Positions 51,390 through 62,800 of a DNA stretch of 64,000 nucleotides are shown piece after piece. The stretch is taken from NCBI RefSeq assembly GCF_000389965.1, contig NC_021191.1, positions 3,349,501 to 3,413,500 on the forward strand, read 5' to 3'. The DNA is from Actinoplanes sp. N902-109 (GTDB lineage Bacteria > Actinomycetota > Actinomycetes > Mycobacteriales > Micromonosporaceae). A model generated the notes under the pieces. The model ran no database searches. It was given only the letters and a program-made list of their open reading frames with translations, and was not told where the DNA came from. A program made the translations under genes and the position numbers. The first letter of the stretch is position 1; each line of letters starts with the position of its first letter.

Positions 51390-54300
51390 TCAGCTCCTAG
51401 CGCGGCTGTCTGCTGCGTATGCCTGGGATACGCGCAGCGAAGGTGCGGCGGCGACGGCGCGGACGGCCGACTCCACCGCGGACAGCAGGTGGTGGATCGT
51501 GCCCGGGTCGAAGATCTCGCCGTTGAAGACGACGCTGCCGGTGAGGGCCGCGCCGTCCTCGTCGAAGAGCCAGATCGCCAGCTCGCCGCCGGCGAAGCCG
51601 AGGTCGGCCTGGGCCAGCTCGACCGTGCGGGCGGCGACGCCGGGCAGGTCGAGCGCGGTGGCCAGCGAGCTGATCAGCTGGAACTGCACCAGCGGCGGGG
51701 GCAGCTCGGGCGCGCCGGCTCGCACCGTCGCGTACGGCAGGTCCTGGTGGGTGTGGGCGCCCAGCACGACCTCGTGGACGCGGCGCAGCACCGTACGGAA
51801 CGGCGGATCGTCGGACAGGTCGACCCGCAGGGCGGCGGCCTTGGCGAAGAAGCCGATGAGATGGTCGATCTCGGGCCGCCCCCGGTTGGCGAAGGGCGTG
51901 GCGACCATGATGTCGGGCCGGCCGGACAGGCCCGCCGCTGCGGTGGCGAAGGCGCCGAGCATCAGCTCGAACAGGGTCACGCCCTCGGCTCGGGCGAGTT
52001 GCCGGGCGGCCTGCGTCACCTCCGGCGGGATCGTCCAGCCGAGCGACCTGCCGATCGCGTCGCCGGGCCGGCGCGGCCGGTCGGCGGGAAGCTCCAGCGC
52101 GGCGGCGCCCGAGAGGTTCGTGCGCCAATAGGTCTCGTGGTCCGTACGGGTGGGGCCGGCCAGCACGTCCCGTTCCCACCAGGCGAAGTCCGAGTAGCTC
52201 GTGCGGATCTCCGGCAGGCCGGCGTCGACCCCGGTGCGATGCACGGCGTACCAGGCGGACACCTCGCGTACGAGAAGATCGAAGGACCATCCGTCACCCG
52301 CGATGTGATGCACCATCAACACGATCAAGTGGTCGTCCTCGCCGCCGGTCCGGCCGGTCCCCGGGTCGATCCGGATCAGCAGGGCCCGCAGCAGCAGGCC
52401 GCCGGCCAGGTCGAAGGGGCGGGCGAGGGCGGCCCTGACCAGCTCATCCGCGCCGTCCTCGGTCGCTTCGCAATACTCGGCTCGTACGGCCGCAGGCTCG
52501 CGGACGACCTGCTCGTAGCCGCCGTCGGTGGCGCGAAAACCCGTCCGCAGCGGCTCGTGGCGGGCGACCACCCGGGTCAGGGCGTGGTCGAGGGCGGCCC
52601 GGTCGACCGTCCCGGTGAGCCGGAAGCCGTACGGGCTGACCGGGAACACCCCGAGGTCGAGCAGCGAGTCACGGATCCCGAGCAGCTGCTGCTGCGCCAG
52701 CGAGAGCGGGGCCGTCGTGCTGCCCGGCCGGTGGACGAGCGCGGGCAGGTCCCGGCCGGAAGCCGCGCCCACTGCCTCGGCGATCCGGGCGGGTGTCCGG
52801 TCGTCGAACAGCGTGCGCAGCGGGAGCTCGCAGCCCAGTTCGGCGCGGACGCGCGAGACCACGCGCGAGGCGAGCAGCGAGTGACCGCCGAGGGCGAAGA
52901 AGTCGTCGTGCACGCCGACGGACGGCACCGCCAGCACGTCGGCGTAGATCCCGCAGACGGTGGCCTCCGTCGGGTTGCGCGGGGCGACGGGTTCGGCGGC
53001 GCTCACCGACCAGCTCTGCGGCCGGGGCAGCGCCCGCCGGTCGGTCTTGCCGCTGGTGGTCAGCGGCAACGCGGCCAGGCTCACGAACACCGACGGCACC
53101 ATGACGGCGGGCAGCACGGCCGCCACGTGCGCGCGCAGGTCGCCGGGTTCCGTGCGGGTCACCACGTACGCGACGAGCCGCTTCTCGCCGCGGTCGTCCT
53201 CGTGCACGGTCACCGCGGCCTGCGCGACCGCCGGGTGCTCGGTCAGCACCGTCTCGATCTCACCCAGCTCGATCCGGATGCCCCGGATCTTGACCTGGGT
53301 GTCGATCCGGCCGAGGAACTCCAGGTTGCCGTCCGGCAGCCGCCGGGCCAGGTCGCCGGAGAGGTACATCCGCGGCTCGACCGCGCTGCCGGTGATGAAC
53401 CGCTCGGCGGTCAGTTCGGGCCGGGCCAGATAACCGCGGGCCAGCCCGATCCCGGCGATGCCCAGCTGACCGGGTACGCCGTCGGGCACCGGGCGCAGCG
53501 CGTCGTCGAGGATGTGCAGGCGGGTGTTGTCGATGGGCGGGCCGATCGGGGCCGTCGCGGGCCAGGACGCCACGTCCGCGGGCAGGGTGTAGCCGGTGAC
53601 GAGCTGGGTTTCCGCGGGCCCGTAGTGGTTGTGCACCCGCATGTGCGGCCGGTTGCGGCACAGCTCGCGCAGCTTGCCGTCCAGCACGAGGGCTTCGCCG
53701 CCCTGGCAGAACTGCCGCATGGTGGACAGCCCCGGCCCGTCCGGGTCGACGTGCTCGATCAGCGCGCGCAGCACCGTGGTGGGCGCGTAGATGCGGGTGA
53801 TGCGTTGCTCGTCGAGCCACTGAGCCAGCCGGGCCGGATCGAGCCGGACGTCGTCGGCGGGGATGACCAGCGTGCCGCCGAGCAGCGCCGAGAAGATCTC
53901 CTGGACCGAGTAGTCGAAGGTCGCGGTGACGAACTGGGCCGTGCGGCTGTCCGGCTCGCGGCCCATCGTGCGTTCCTGCCACAGCAGCAGGTTGACCGCG
54001 CTGATCCCGGGCATCAGCACGGCCTTGGGGCGGCCCGTCGAGCCGGACGTGTAGATGGCGTAGGCGAGGCTGTCGCGGTCCAGCACCACCTGCGGCGCAG
54101 CGTCGGGCCGGCCGTCGAGCGCGGGGTCGTCCGGGCTGACGATGTGGCGTACTTCGGCGAAGCGGGACCGGTGGTCGTGCTGTGTCACCACGGTGGTCAT
54201 GCCGGAGTCGGCCAGGACGAACCGGGTGCGTTCCGCAGGATGCTCGGGGTCGAGCGGCACGTAGGCGGCGCCCGCCTTGAGCACGCCGAGGATCGCGACG

Positions 54301-55943
54301 ATCAGGCCGGCGCCGCGGTCCAGGCACACGCCGACCAGCTCGCCGGGGCGCACGCCGCGGTCCACCAGCAGATGCGCGAGCCGGTTGGCGCGGCGGTGCA
54401 GCTCGGCGTAGGTCAGGCTGGTCGTGTCGTCGACGACGGCGACCGCGTCCGGTGTCCTGACGGCTGCGGCCGCGAGCAGCTCGGGCAGCGTGTCGACGGG
54501 AAGGGCGCGTGCGGTGTCGTTCGGGTCCGGCGCGGGTGGTTCGGCGGCGATCGTCGAGAGCGGCTCGTCGGGGTGCTCCAGCGCCCCTTCGAGGACGGCG
54601 GTGAACCGGTCGAGCAACTGTTCCACGCGCGCGGCGTCGAACAACGCCGTGCTGAACCAGACCTGACCGGTCAGCTCGGCGCCGGCCGGGTCCTCGTACA
54701 CGTGGAATTCCAGGTCCATCCGGGTGAAGAACTGGTCCAGGCCGAACGGCTCGACGGTGCCGCCGGGCAGCCGCGTCATGCCGCTCATCGCGGGCATCAG
54801 CTGGAAGAGCACCTGGACGACGGGGTTGATCGAGAGGTCGCGGACCGGGGCGATCCGCTCGACGAGCAGGTCGAACGGCAACTCGGCATGGGCGAAGGCC
54901 CCGGCGGTGTTCACCCGCGTACGCCGCAGCAGCTCGCGGAACGTCGGGTCGCCGGACAGGTCGCCACGCAGCACGGCAGTGTTGACGAACATGCCGATCA
55001 ACCCCTCCACCTCCGCGTGGTTGCGGTTGGCCAGGGGAGTGGCGACCAGGACGTCATCGGTGCGCGCGGCGCGGGCCAGCACCACCTGGAAAGCGGCCAG
55101 CAGCGTCATGAACAGGGTGGCGCCGGACGAGCGGCTCAGGGCGCGGGCCGCGGCCACCGACTCCGCGGGCAGCGACCAGGAGGCCAGGCCGGCGGCCGAA
55201 CCACCGGTCGCGGGCCGGGGCCGGTCGGTCGGCAGCTGCAGCCGCGTCGGGGCGTCCCGCAGGTTGTCCTGCCAGTAATCCAGCTGCCGCTGCAACCTGG
55301 CCCCGGACAAGGCTTTGCGTTCCCACTGGGCGAAGTCCGCGTACTGCACGGGCAGGGCCGGCAGCTCCGCCTCGCCGCCGCGCAGCAGGGCCGCGTACTG
55401 GGCCGACAGCTCGGTCTGCAGGATGGCCAGCGACCAGCCGTCGCTGGCGATGTGGTGCAGCGTGATCGCCAGCACGTGGTCGTCGTCGGCCAGCCGGATC
55501 AACGACGCTCGCAGCACCGGACCGGTGTGCAGGTCGAACGGCTCGGCGGTCTCCTGCCGGGCCAGCGACCGGGCATGTTCCTCGTCGCGGGCGTCCAGCC
55601 GGCGCAGCGGCACCTCGTCCGCGGCCCGGATCCGCTGCCGGGGCTCGCCGTCCTCGGCGTCGAACACCGTCCGCAGGGCCTCGTGCCGCCGGACGACCAG
55701 GCTGAGCGCCCGGCTGAGCAGGGCCGGATCGAGCGCGCCGCGCAGCCGCTGCACGAGCGGCAGGTTGTAGGCGTTGCTGTCCGGCGTGATCTGCTGCAGC
55801 AGCCACAGCCGCTGCTGGGCGAAGGACGCCGCGAGCGGCCCGTCACGGTCGACCGGCCGCAGCCGGTCCGCCTCGGGAGCGCGCCGCAACCGGGGCGTCC
55901 GCGACACCGCGAAAGGCTTGGGGCGGGGGCTGGTCGAAGCCAT
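51390..55943 (-). CDS. NRPS C-A-PCP-C, pipecolate-incorporating/cyclising (RapP/FkbP-like)
   Basis: 1517 residues with domain order C (about 40-465, active HHIASDG at 163), A (about 480-985), PCP with S1022 in LGGHSLLAS, and a second full C (about 1070-1510, HHIAGDG) at the end, no thioesterase. The A pocket by eye is D677-Y678-Q681, then Y, C, G, H, L, V and the late Lys: D-Y-Q-Y-C-G-H-L-V-K, which I associate with pipecolate in FKBP-ligand pathways. In that family the first C joins the polyketide acyl chain to pipecolate and the last C closes the ring as an ester. A strong ribosome site AAGGAGAGGTGA precedes the ATG. It leads the PKS operon and is divergent from the loading PKS, the gene layout known for rapamycin and FK506. 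Confidence 0.93.
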   Translation of the reverse strand: MASTSPRPKPFAVSRTPRLRRAPEADRLRPVDRDGPLAASFAQQRLWLLQQITPDSNAYNLPLVQRLRGALDPALLSRALSLVVRRHEALRTVFDAEDGEPRQRIRAADEVPLRRLDARDEEHARSLARQETAEPFDLHTGPVLRASLIRLADDDHVLAITLHHIASDGWSLAILQTELSAQYAALLRGGEAELPALPVQYADFAQWERKALSGARLQRQLDYWQDNLRDAPTRLQLPTDRPRPATGGSAAGLASWSLPAESVAAARALSRSSGATLFMTLLAAFQVVLARAARTDDVLVATPLANRNHAEVEGLIGMFVNTAVLRGDLSGDPTFRELLRRTRVNTAGAFAHAELPFDLLVERIAPVRDLSINPVVQVLFQLMPAMSGMTRLPGGTVEPFGLDQFFTRMDLEFHVYEDPAGAELTGQVWFSTALFDAARVEQLLDRFTAVLEGALEHPDEPLSTIAAEPPAPDPNDTARALPVDTLPELLAAAAVRTPDAVAVVDDTTSLTYAELHRRANRLAHLLVDRGVRPGELVGVCLDRGAGLIVAILGVLKAGAAYVPLDPEHPAERTRFVLADSGMTTVVTQHDHRSRFAEVRHIVSPDDPALDGRPDAAPQVVLDRDSLAYAIYTSGSTGRPKAVLMPGISAVNLLLWQERTMGREPDSRTAQFVTATFDYSVQEIFSALLGGTLVIPADDVRLDPARLAQWLDEQRITRIYAPTTVLRALIEHVDPDGPGLSTMRQFCQGGEALVLDGKLRELCRNRPHMRVHNHYGPAETQLVTGYTLPADVASWPATAPIGPPIDNTRLHILDDALRPVPDGVPGQLGIAGIGLARGYLARPELTAERFITGSAVEPRMYLSGDLARRLPDGNLEFLGRIDTQVKIRGIRIELGEIETVLTEHPAVAQAAVTVHEDDRGEKRLVAYVVTRTEPGDLRAHVAAVLPAVMVPSVFVSLAALPLTTSGKTDRRALPRPQSWSVSAAEPVAPRNPTEATVCGIYADVLAVPSVGVHDDFFALGGHSLLASRVVSRVRAELGCELPLRTLFDDRTPARIAEAVGAASGRDLPALVHRPGSTTAPLSLAQQQLLGIRDSLLDLGVFPVSPYGFRLTGTVDRAALDHALTRVVARHEPLRTGFRATDGGYEQVVREPAAVRAEYCEATEDGADELVRAALARPFDLAGGLLLRALLIRIDPGTGRTGGEDDHLIVLMVHHIAGDGWSFDLLVREVSAWYAVHRTGVDAGLPEIRTSYSDFAWWERDVLAGPTRTDHETYWRTNLSGAAALELPADRPRRPGDAIGRSLGWTIPPEVTQAARQLARAEGVTLFELMLGAFATAAAGLSGRPDIMVATPFANRGRPEIDHLIGFFAKAAALRVDLSDDPPFRTVLRRVHEVVLGAHTHQDLPYATVRAGAPELPPPLVQFQLISSLATALDLPGVAARTVELAQADLGFAGGELAIWLFDEDGAALTGSVVFNGEIFDPGTIHHLLSAVESAVRAVAAAPSLRVSQAYAADSRARS

Positions 55944-56267
55944 TCACCTCTCCTTTTTAACAGGTAGCCCTATCGCCCTGCGATGAATGAATGACCCGAG
56001 CAGCCGAGTGCGTCCTAATGAGCCAAACACCTCCGCCTCAGCGGGCGCAACCCCCTAGGGGGCCGAGCTGCTCAACGGTGTCGAATGGGGGGATCGGTCG
56101 CGCATAGGGGGTGATCGACATAGGGGGTGCGGGGCTGGGAAACAGCTTCTCAGGGCTGCTATCGTCCGATTGAGAAGTTCGGTGGTGCATTGCCCTTGAC
56201 CGTTGCAGCCGGTCGTTGTCGAACGAATGCGGGCACACAATAGAGCACTTAACCGGAAGGCGCATGG
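55944..56267. promoter_or_regulatory. Divergent promoter region of the two PKS operons
   Basis: 324 bases with no gene. Contains the perfect palindrome CCCCCTAGGGGG (56051-56062), a direct repeat CATAGGGGGTG at 56103-56113 and 56119-56129, a related ATGGGGGGAT (56085-56094), and an inverted repeat CTTCTCA-N18-TGAGAAG (56146-56177). GGAAGG (56255-56260) is the ribosome site of the plus-strand PKS. The G-rich boxes match those before the tailoring operon and are likely activator sites. Confidence 0.7.
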
Positions 56268-59200
56268 ATGTCACGCGCGGAATTGATACGGCCGCTCCAC
56301 GAATTGCTTCGCGTGAATGCCGGGCGACGCGGCGACAAGGTGGCCTACGCGGATTCCCGGCGGTCCGTGACGCACGCCGAGCTGCTTCTCCGGACCGGGC
56401 GGCTCGCCGGTCATCTGGCCGGGCTCGGCGTCGAGCGCGGCGACCGGGTGGCGATCCTGCTGGGCAACCGCGTCGAGACGATGGAGAGCTACCTGGCCAT
56501 CGCCCGCGCCGGCGCGATCGCCGTGCCGCTCAACACCGAGGCCTCCGACGCCGAGATCGAGCACTGCCTGTCCGACAGCGGCGCCGTGGCCGTCCTGACC
56601 GGTGAAGCCCATCTCGACCTGGTACGCCGGGTGGCCCCCGCCGCGGCTGCCGTCCCGGCCGGCGACATCGACGAGCTGGCCGGCACCGAACCGGTCACCC
56701 CGGCCCGCGACGACCTGAGGCTCGACGAGCCGGCCTGGATGCTCTACACCTCCGGCACCACGGGCACCCCCAAGGGCGTCGTGTCCACCCAGGGCAGCGG
56801 GCTGTGGTCGGCCGCGAACTGCGACGTGCCCGCCTGGCAGCTGACCGAGGACGACGTCCTGCTCTGGCCGGCGCCGCTGTTCCACAGCCTCGCCCACCAC
56901 CTGTGCCTGCTGGCCGTCACCGCCGTCGGCGCGACCGCGCGGATCCTCGGCACCTTCGTGGCCGGCGAGGTCCTCGACCAGTTGCGCGAACACAACTGCA
57001 CCGTCCTCGTCGGCGTCCCCACCATGCACCGCTACCTGGTGGCCGCGGCCGGTGCCGGCGGAGCCCGTACCCCCGCGCTCAAGATGGGCCTGGTCGCCGG
57101 CGCGGTCGCACCCCCGGCGCTCATCCAGGGCTTCGAGGACGTCTTCGGGGTGCCGCTGCTCGACACGTACGGCTGCACCGAGACCACCGGCTCGCTCACG
57201 GTGAACTGGCTCGACGGTCCCCGGGTCCCCGGCTCGTGCGGGCTTCCCGTACCCGGGGTGGCGCTGCGGTTCGTCGACCCGGTCACCGGTGCCGACGTAC
57301 CCAGCGGTGCCGAAGGTGAACTCTGGGCGCGCACACCGAGCGTCATGAGCGGCTACCACGGCCAGCCCGACGCCACCAGCGAGGTGCTCACCGACGGCTG
57401 GTACCGCACCGGTGACCTGGCCCGGCAGAGCGCGTCGGGACACGTCACCATCACCGGCCGGATCAAGGAGCTCATCATCCGCGGCGGGGAGAACATCCAC
57501 CCCCGCGAGATCGAAACGGTGGCGCTCGACGTACCCGGGGTCAAGGACGCGGCCGCGGCGGGGCGCCGGCATCCCGTCCTCGGCGAGATCCCGGCGCTGT
57601 ACGTCGTTGCCGAGCCCGGTGGCGTGGACGCCGAGGCGGTGCTCGACCGGTGCCGCGACCGGCTGTCGTACTTCAAGGTCCCGGAGGAGATCTACCAGGT
57701 CGCCGCCATCCCCCGGACGGCCTCGGGAAAGGTGCGACGGAACCGGCTCACCCAGGAGCCGGCCGAACTGCTCGCCGGGGCCGCGGGCACCGAGTCGCTG
57801 CACCGGCTCGAGTGGACGCCCATCGACCTGCCCGCCGTCAGCCTCGCCGAGCGGCCGCAGGACGCCGCCCGGGTGCGCACCACCAGGCACGCGGTGCACG
57901 TCACGACCGGCGACCTGCCGGACCCCGGGCAAGCAGCCCGGTGGGACGCCTACCGGGCCGAACCCGACGTCGTGCTCGTCGACCTCGACGACACCGACCC
58001 CGGCGACGCCGTCCTCGCGACGCTGGCCGGCCTGGGCGAGCCGCTCATCGCGCTGCGCGAGGGCAAGGCGTACGTCGCGCGGCTCGCCGACGCCGCCAGC
58101 CGCTCGCTCACCGTGCCCGCCGACCGTGCCTGGGTCCTGCGCCATCCGAGCAGCGGAACCCTGCGCGACCTCGCCCTGGTCGCCGATGACACGGCCGGGC
58201 GCGCCCTGCAACCCGGCGAGGTGCGGCTCGCCGTACGCGCAGCCGGACTGAACTTCCGCGACGTGCTCATCGCGCTGGGCACCTACCCCGGCGAGGGCGT
58301 GATGGGCGGCGAGGCCGCCGGCGTCGTGCTCGAGGTCGGCCCCGGCGTCACCGGGCTGAACCCCGGCGACCGGGTGTTCGGCCTGGTCACCGCGGCGTTC
58401 GGGCCGATCGCCATCACCGACCACCGGACGCTCGGCGTGATCCCCGCCGACTGGTCGTTCGCGACCGCGGCCTCCGTGCCCATCGTCTTCGCCACCGCCT
58501 ACTACGGCCTGGTGGACCTCGCGGCGCTCGGCGCGGGCGAATCCGTGCTCATCCACGCGGGCGCGGGCGGCGTCGGCATGGCCGCCACCCAGATCGCCCA
58601 GCACCTCGGCGCCCGGATCTTCGCCACGGCAAGTGCCGGCAAACATCACATCCTCCGTACGGCGGGGCTGGCCGAGGACCAGATCGCCGACTCCCGTACC
58701 ACCGGCTTCCAGAACGTGTTCCCGCGCGGCCTAGACGTCGTGCTGAACTCGCTCAGCGGGGAGTTCGTCGACGCCTCGGTCAGCCTGCTCGCCGACGGCG
58801 GCCGCTTCCTCGAGATGGGCAAGACCGACATCCGGGACGCGGACCACGTCGTCGCCGACCGGCCCGGCGCCACCTACCAGGCGTTCGACCTGCTGGACGC
58901 GGGCCCGGACCGGCTGCGCGAGATCATCGCCGAGCTGCTCGACCTGTTCGCCCGGGGGGTGCTGCGGCCGCTGCCGCTGCGCGCCTGGGACATCCGTCAG
59001 GCGCGGGACGCGTTCAGCTGGATGAGCCGCGCCCGGCACATCGGCAAGATGGTGCTGACCGTCCCGCACGGGCTCGACGCCGACGGCACGGTGCTGATCA
59101 CCGGCGACTCCGGATTCCGCGCCGGCCGCGTGGCCCGGCATCTGGTGTCCCATCACGGGGTTCGCCATCTGGTGCTGGACACCGGCCAGCCGGTCGACGA

Positions 59201-59870
59201 GACGCTCGTCGCCGAGCTGACCGCCCTCGGCGCGGCGGTCACCCCCACTGCGCAGCATCCGTTGACGGCAGTGGTCCACACCGGCGGCCCCGGCCTCGCT
59301 GCACTCGACCAGCAGACCCGCAGCCTCGACCTCGCCGCATTCGTGGCCTTCAGCGAGGACGCCCCGGCCACCGTCGAAGCCCTCACCCGCCGCCGCCGAG
59401 CCGACGGCTTCCCGGCCACGGCGATCGCCTGGGGCCTGCCCGAGGGCGAACCGGCGGCGATCCGCGGCGAGCTGATCGGCCGTGCGCTGGCGGCGCCCGA
59501 CCCGGCGTACGTGGTCACCCGGATCAACACCGCCGGCCTGCGCGCCCTGGCAGCCGCCGGGGAGCTGCCGCCCGTACTGCGGAACCTGGCAGCCCGCCGC
59601 GACCAACCCGGGACGCGCACCGGTGAACGGACCCGGACCGGCCTGCTCGATCTGGTGCGGCGCAGCATCATCGACATCCTCGGGCCGGCCGCCGGCGAGC
59701 GCTTCGCTCCGGGCCGGACGTTCCGGGAGACCGGCATCGACTCGCTGACCGCCGTGGAGCTGCGCAACAGCTTGGCACAGGCCACCGGGCTGCCGCTGCC
59801 GGCCACGCTGGTCTTCGACTACCCGACCCCGGCCGTGCTGGTCGCGCGGCTGGAAGAGCTGACCGGCGGC
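56268..59870 (+). other. Loading module: CoA ligase-ER-degenerate KR-ACP
   Basis: The ligase activates a free acid as acyl-AMP and passes it to the ACP. The ER has HAGAGGVGMAATQ and NFRDVLIALGTYP with tyrosine kept. The KR-like stretch keeps TGDSGFRAG but lacks the Ser-Tyr-Asn catalytic set, so it is structural or vestigial. Confidence 0.85.
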
Positions 59871-62800
59871 GCGCCCGGTACGTCGGCACCGGTGTCCGCC
59901 ACGGTCGGTCAGGACGAACCGCTGGCGATCGTGGGTATGGCTTGCCGGTTGCCGGGTGGGGTGTCGTCGCCGGAGGACCTGTGGCGGCTGGTGGAGTCGG
60001 GCACGGATGCGATCTCGGGTTTCCCGGTTGATCGTGGCTGGGATGTAGACGGGTTGTTCGATCCGGATCCCGACGCGGTGGGCAAGACGTATTGCGTGCA
60101 GGGTGGTTTCCTGGACACGGCGGCGGAGTTCGACGCGGCGTTCTTCGGGATCAGTCCCCGTGAGGCCCTGGCGATGGATCCGCAGCAGCGGCTGGTGCTG
60201 GAGGCTTCGTGGGAAGCCTTCGAGCGGGCCGGTATCGAACCCGGCTCGGTACGCGGCAGCGACACCGGCGTGTTCATGGGGGCCTTCGCCGGAGGCTATG
60301 CGGCCGACCTCGAAGGCTTCGGTGCGACGGCCGGTGCGACAAGTGTGTTGTCGGGGCGGGTGTCGTACTTCTTCGGGTTCGAGGGTCCGGCGATGACGGT
60401 GGACACGGCGTGTTCGTCGTCGTTGGTGGCTTTGCATCAGGCCGGGTACGCGTTGCGGCAGGGTGAATGCTCACTGGCTCTTGTCGGTGGTGTCACCGTT
60501 ATGGCAAGCCCGCAGAGTTTTGTGGAGTTCTCCCGGCAGCGGGGGCTGGCTGCGGACGGTCGTAGTAAGGCGTTTGCCGATGCTGCCGATGGTACGGGCT
60601 GGGCTGAGGGTGTCGGTGTGCTGCTCGTCGAGCGGCTGTCGGATGCGCAGGCTCAAGGGCATCAGGTCCTTGCGGTGGTACGGAGCTCCGCCGTGAACCA
60701 GGACGGTGCCTCGAACGGGCTGTCCGCGCCGAACGGGCCGTCGCAGCAGCGGGTGATCCGGCAGGCGCTGGCCAATGCGGTGCTGACTGCGGCGGACGTC
60801 GATGTTGTGGAAGCCCATGGGACGGGTACGACGCTGGGTGATCCGATCGAGGCGCAGGCGGTTATCGCCACGTACGGGCAGGATCGCTCGACGCCGTTGT
60901 TGCTGGGCTCGTTGAAGTCGAACATCGGGCATACTCAGGCTGCCGCTGGTGTGGCTGGTGTGATCAAGATGGTGATGGCGTTGCGGCACGGGGTGGTGCC
61001 GCGGTCGCTTCATGTTGACGTGCCGTCGCGTCATGTTGACTGGTCGGCTGGTGCTGTTGATGTGGTCACGTCGAATCAACCGTGGCCGTCGTCGGATCGG
61101 CCGGGGCGTGCTGGTGTGTCGGCGTTCGGGGTCAGTGGCACCAACGCGCATGTGATTCTGGAGAGTGCGCCTTTCGAGCCGGCGGATCAGATTGCCGGGC
61201 CGGTGCCCGTGGTGGCGGACGTCGTGCCGCTGGTGCTGTCTGCTCGCACTGTGCCGGCGTTGACGGAGCTTGAGGCGCGGGTGCGCGCCTATGTGTCGGC
61301 GGCCGAGGATGACAGGGCTGTTGCTGCGACGTTGGCGTCGTCTCGGGCGGTGTTCGAGCACCGGGCTGTATTGATCGGCGAGGACACCGTCAACGGGTCT
61401 GCGTTGAGCGATCCCCGCATTGTTTTCGTGTTCCCCGGCCAGGGCTGGCAGTGGCTCGGCATGGGCGTTGCGTTGCGCGACTCGTCGGTCGTCTTCGCCT
61501 CCCGGATGGCCGAGTGTGCTGCCGCGCTCAGCGAGTTCGTCGATTGGGATCTGTTTGCTGCCCTCGACGACCCGGCTGTGGTTGATCGGGTTGATGTGGT
61601 CCAGCCGGTGTGCTGGGCGGTCATGGTGTCGCTGGCCGCGGTCTGGCAAGCCGCTGGTGTCACCCCCGACGCCGTTGTCGGGCACTCCCAAGGTGAGATC
61701 GCCGCTGCGGTGGTCGCGGGGTCACTGTCGTTGCGCGACGGCGCACGGGTAGTGGCGTTGCGCAGCCAGCTGATCGCCCAGGGCCTGGCCGGACGTGGTG
61801 CCATGGCCTCGATTGCGCTGCCGGCTGATGAGATCACCCTGGTTGAGGGTGCGTGGATCGCGGCGCTCAATGGCCCGGTTTCCACGGTGATTGCGGGCAC
61901 GCCGGATGCGGTCGAGGCGGTGCTTGCCGCGCAGGATGCCAGGGTGCGGCGTATCGCGGTGGATTATGCCTCGCACACCCCGCAGGTTGAGGCGATTCGT
62001 GATGAGTTGCTGGCGTTGACCGCTGATGTTGACTCGCGGGCCCCTGCCGTGCCGTGGTTGTCAACTGTTGACGGCACGTGGGTGGATGGCCCGCTGAGCG
62101 TTGACTACTGGTTCCGCAACCTGCGTGAGCAAGTCGGTTTTGCTCAAGCGGTGGACGTGCTCGCCGGCACCGGGCCCGCGGCGGTGGGCGAGGCAGTCTT
62201 CATCGAGGTGTCGGCAAGCCCCGTATTGATGCAGTCCATGGTTGACGCGGTCACGGTGCCGACGTTGCGGCGTGATGATGGATCGGCCACTCGGCTGGTG
62301 ACCTCGCTGGCTGAGGCGTTCGTGCAGGGTGTCGCCGTTGATTGGGCGGCAGTGCTCGGAGCTGGCGCTGAGCGGGTGCTCGACCTGCCGACGTATCCGT
62401 TCCAGCGGCAGCGTTTCTGGGCGCTGCCCGATCGGGCGAGCGGGGACGTAGCGGGTCTGGGTTTGGACGCGGTGCAGCACCCGTTGCTGGGTGCGGTGGT
62501 GGCGTTGCCGGGCTCCGACAGTGTCGTGTTGACCGGCCGGGTATCGCTGGCGACGCACAGTTGGCTGGCCGATCACGCGGTGCGGGGCACCGTGTTGATG
62601 CCGGGCACCGGGTTTGTTGAGCTGGTGGTGCGGGCCGCTGACGAGGTCGGCTGCGGTGTTGTTGACGAGCTGGTGATTGAGGCGCCGTTGCGCTTGCCGG
62701 TGGCCGGTGGGGTGCAGTTGTCGGTGCCGGTGGGGGAGGCCGACGAGGGTGGGCGTAGGCAGGTGACGGTCCACTCGCGTACGGATGCGGCTGACACCTG

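Noticed and set aside
56051..56062. CCCCCTAGGGGG as a transcription terminator
   Set aside because: No loop and no T-run, lies between divergent starts, and its half site recurs before another operon, so an operator is more likely.
56271..58649. 792-codon minus-strand frame opposite the loading module
   Set aside because: The plus strand encodes an unbroken adenylation-ER protein here; the reverse frame is not protein-like.
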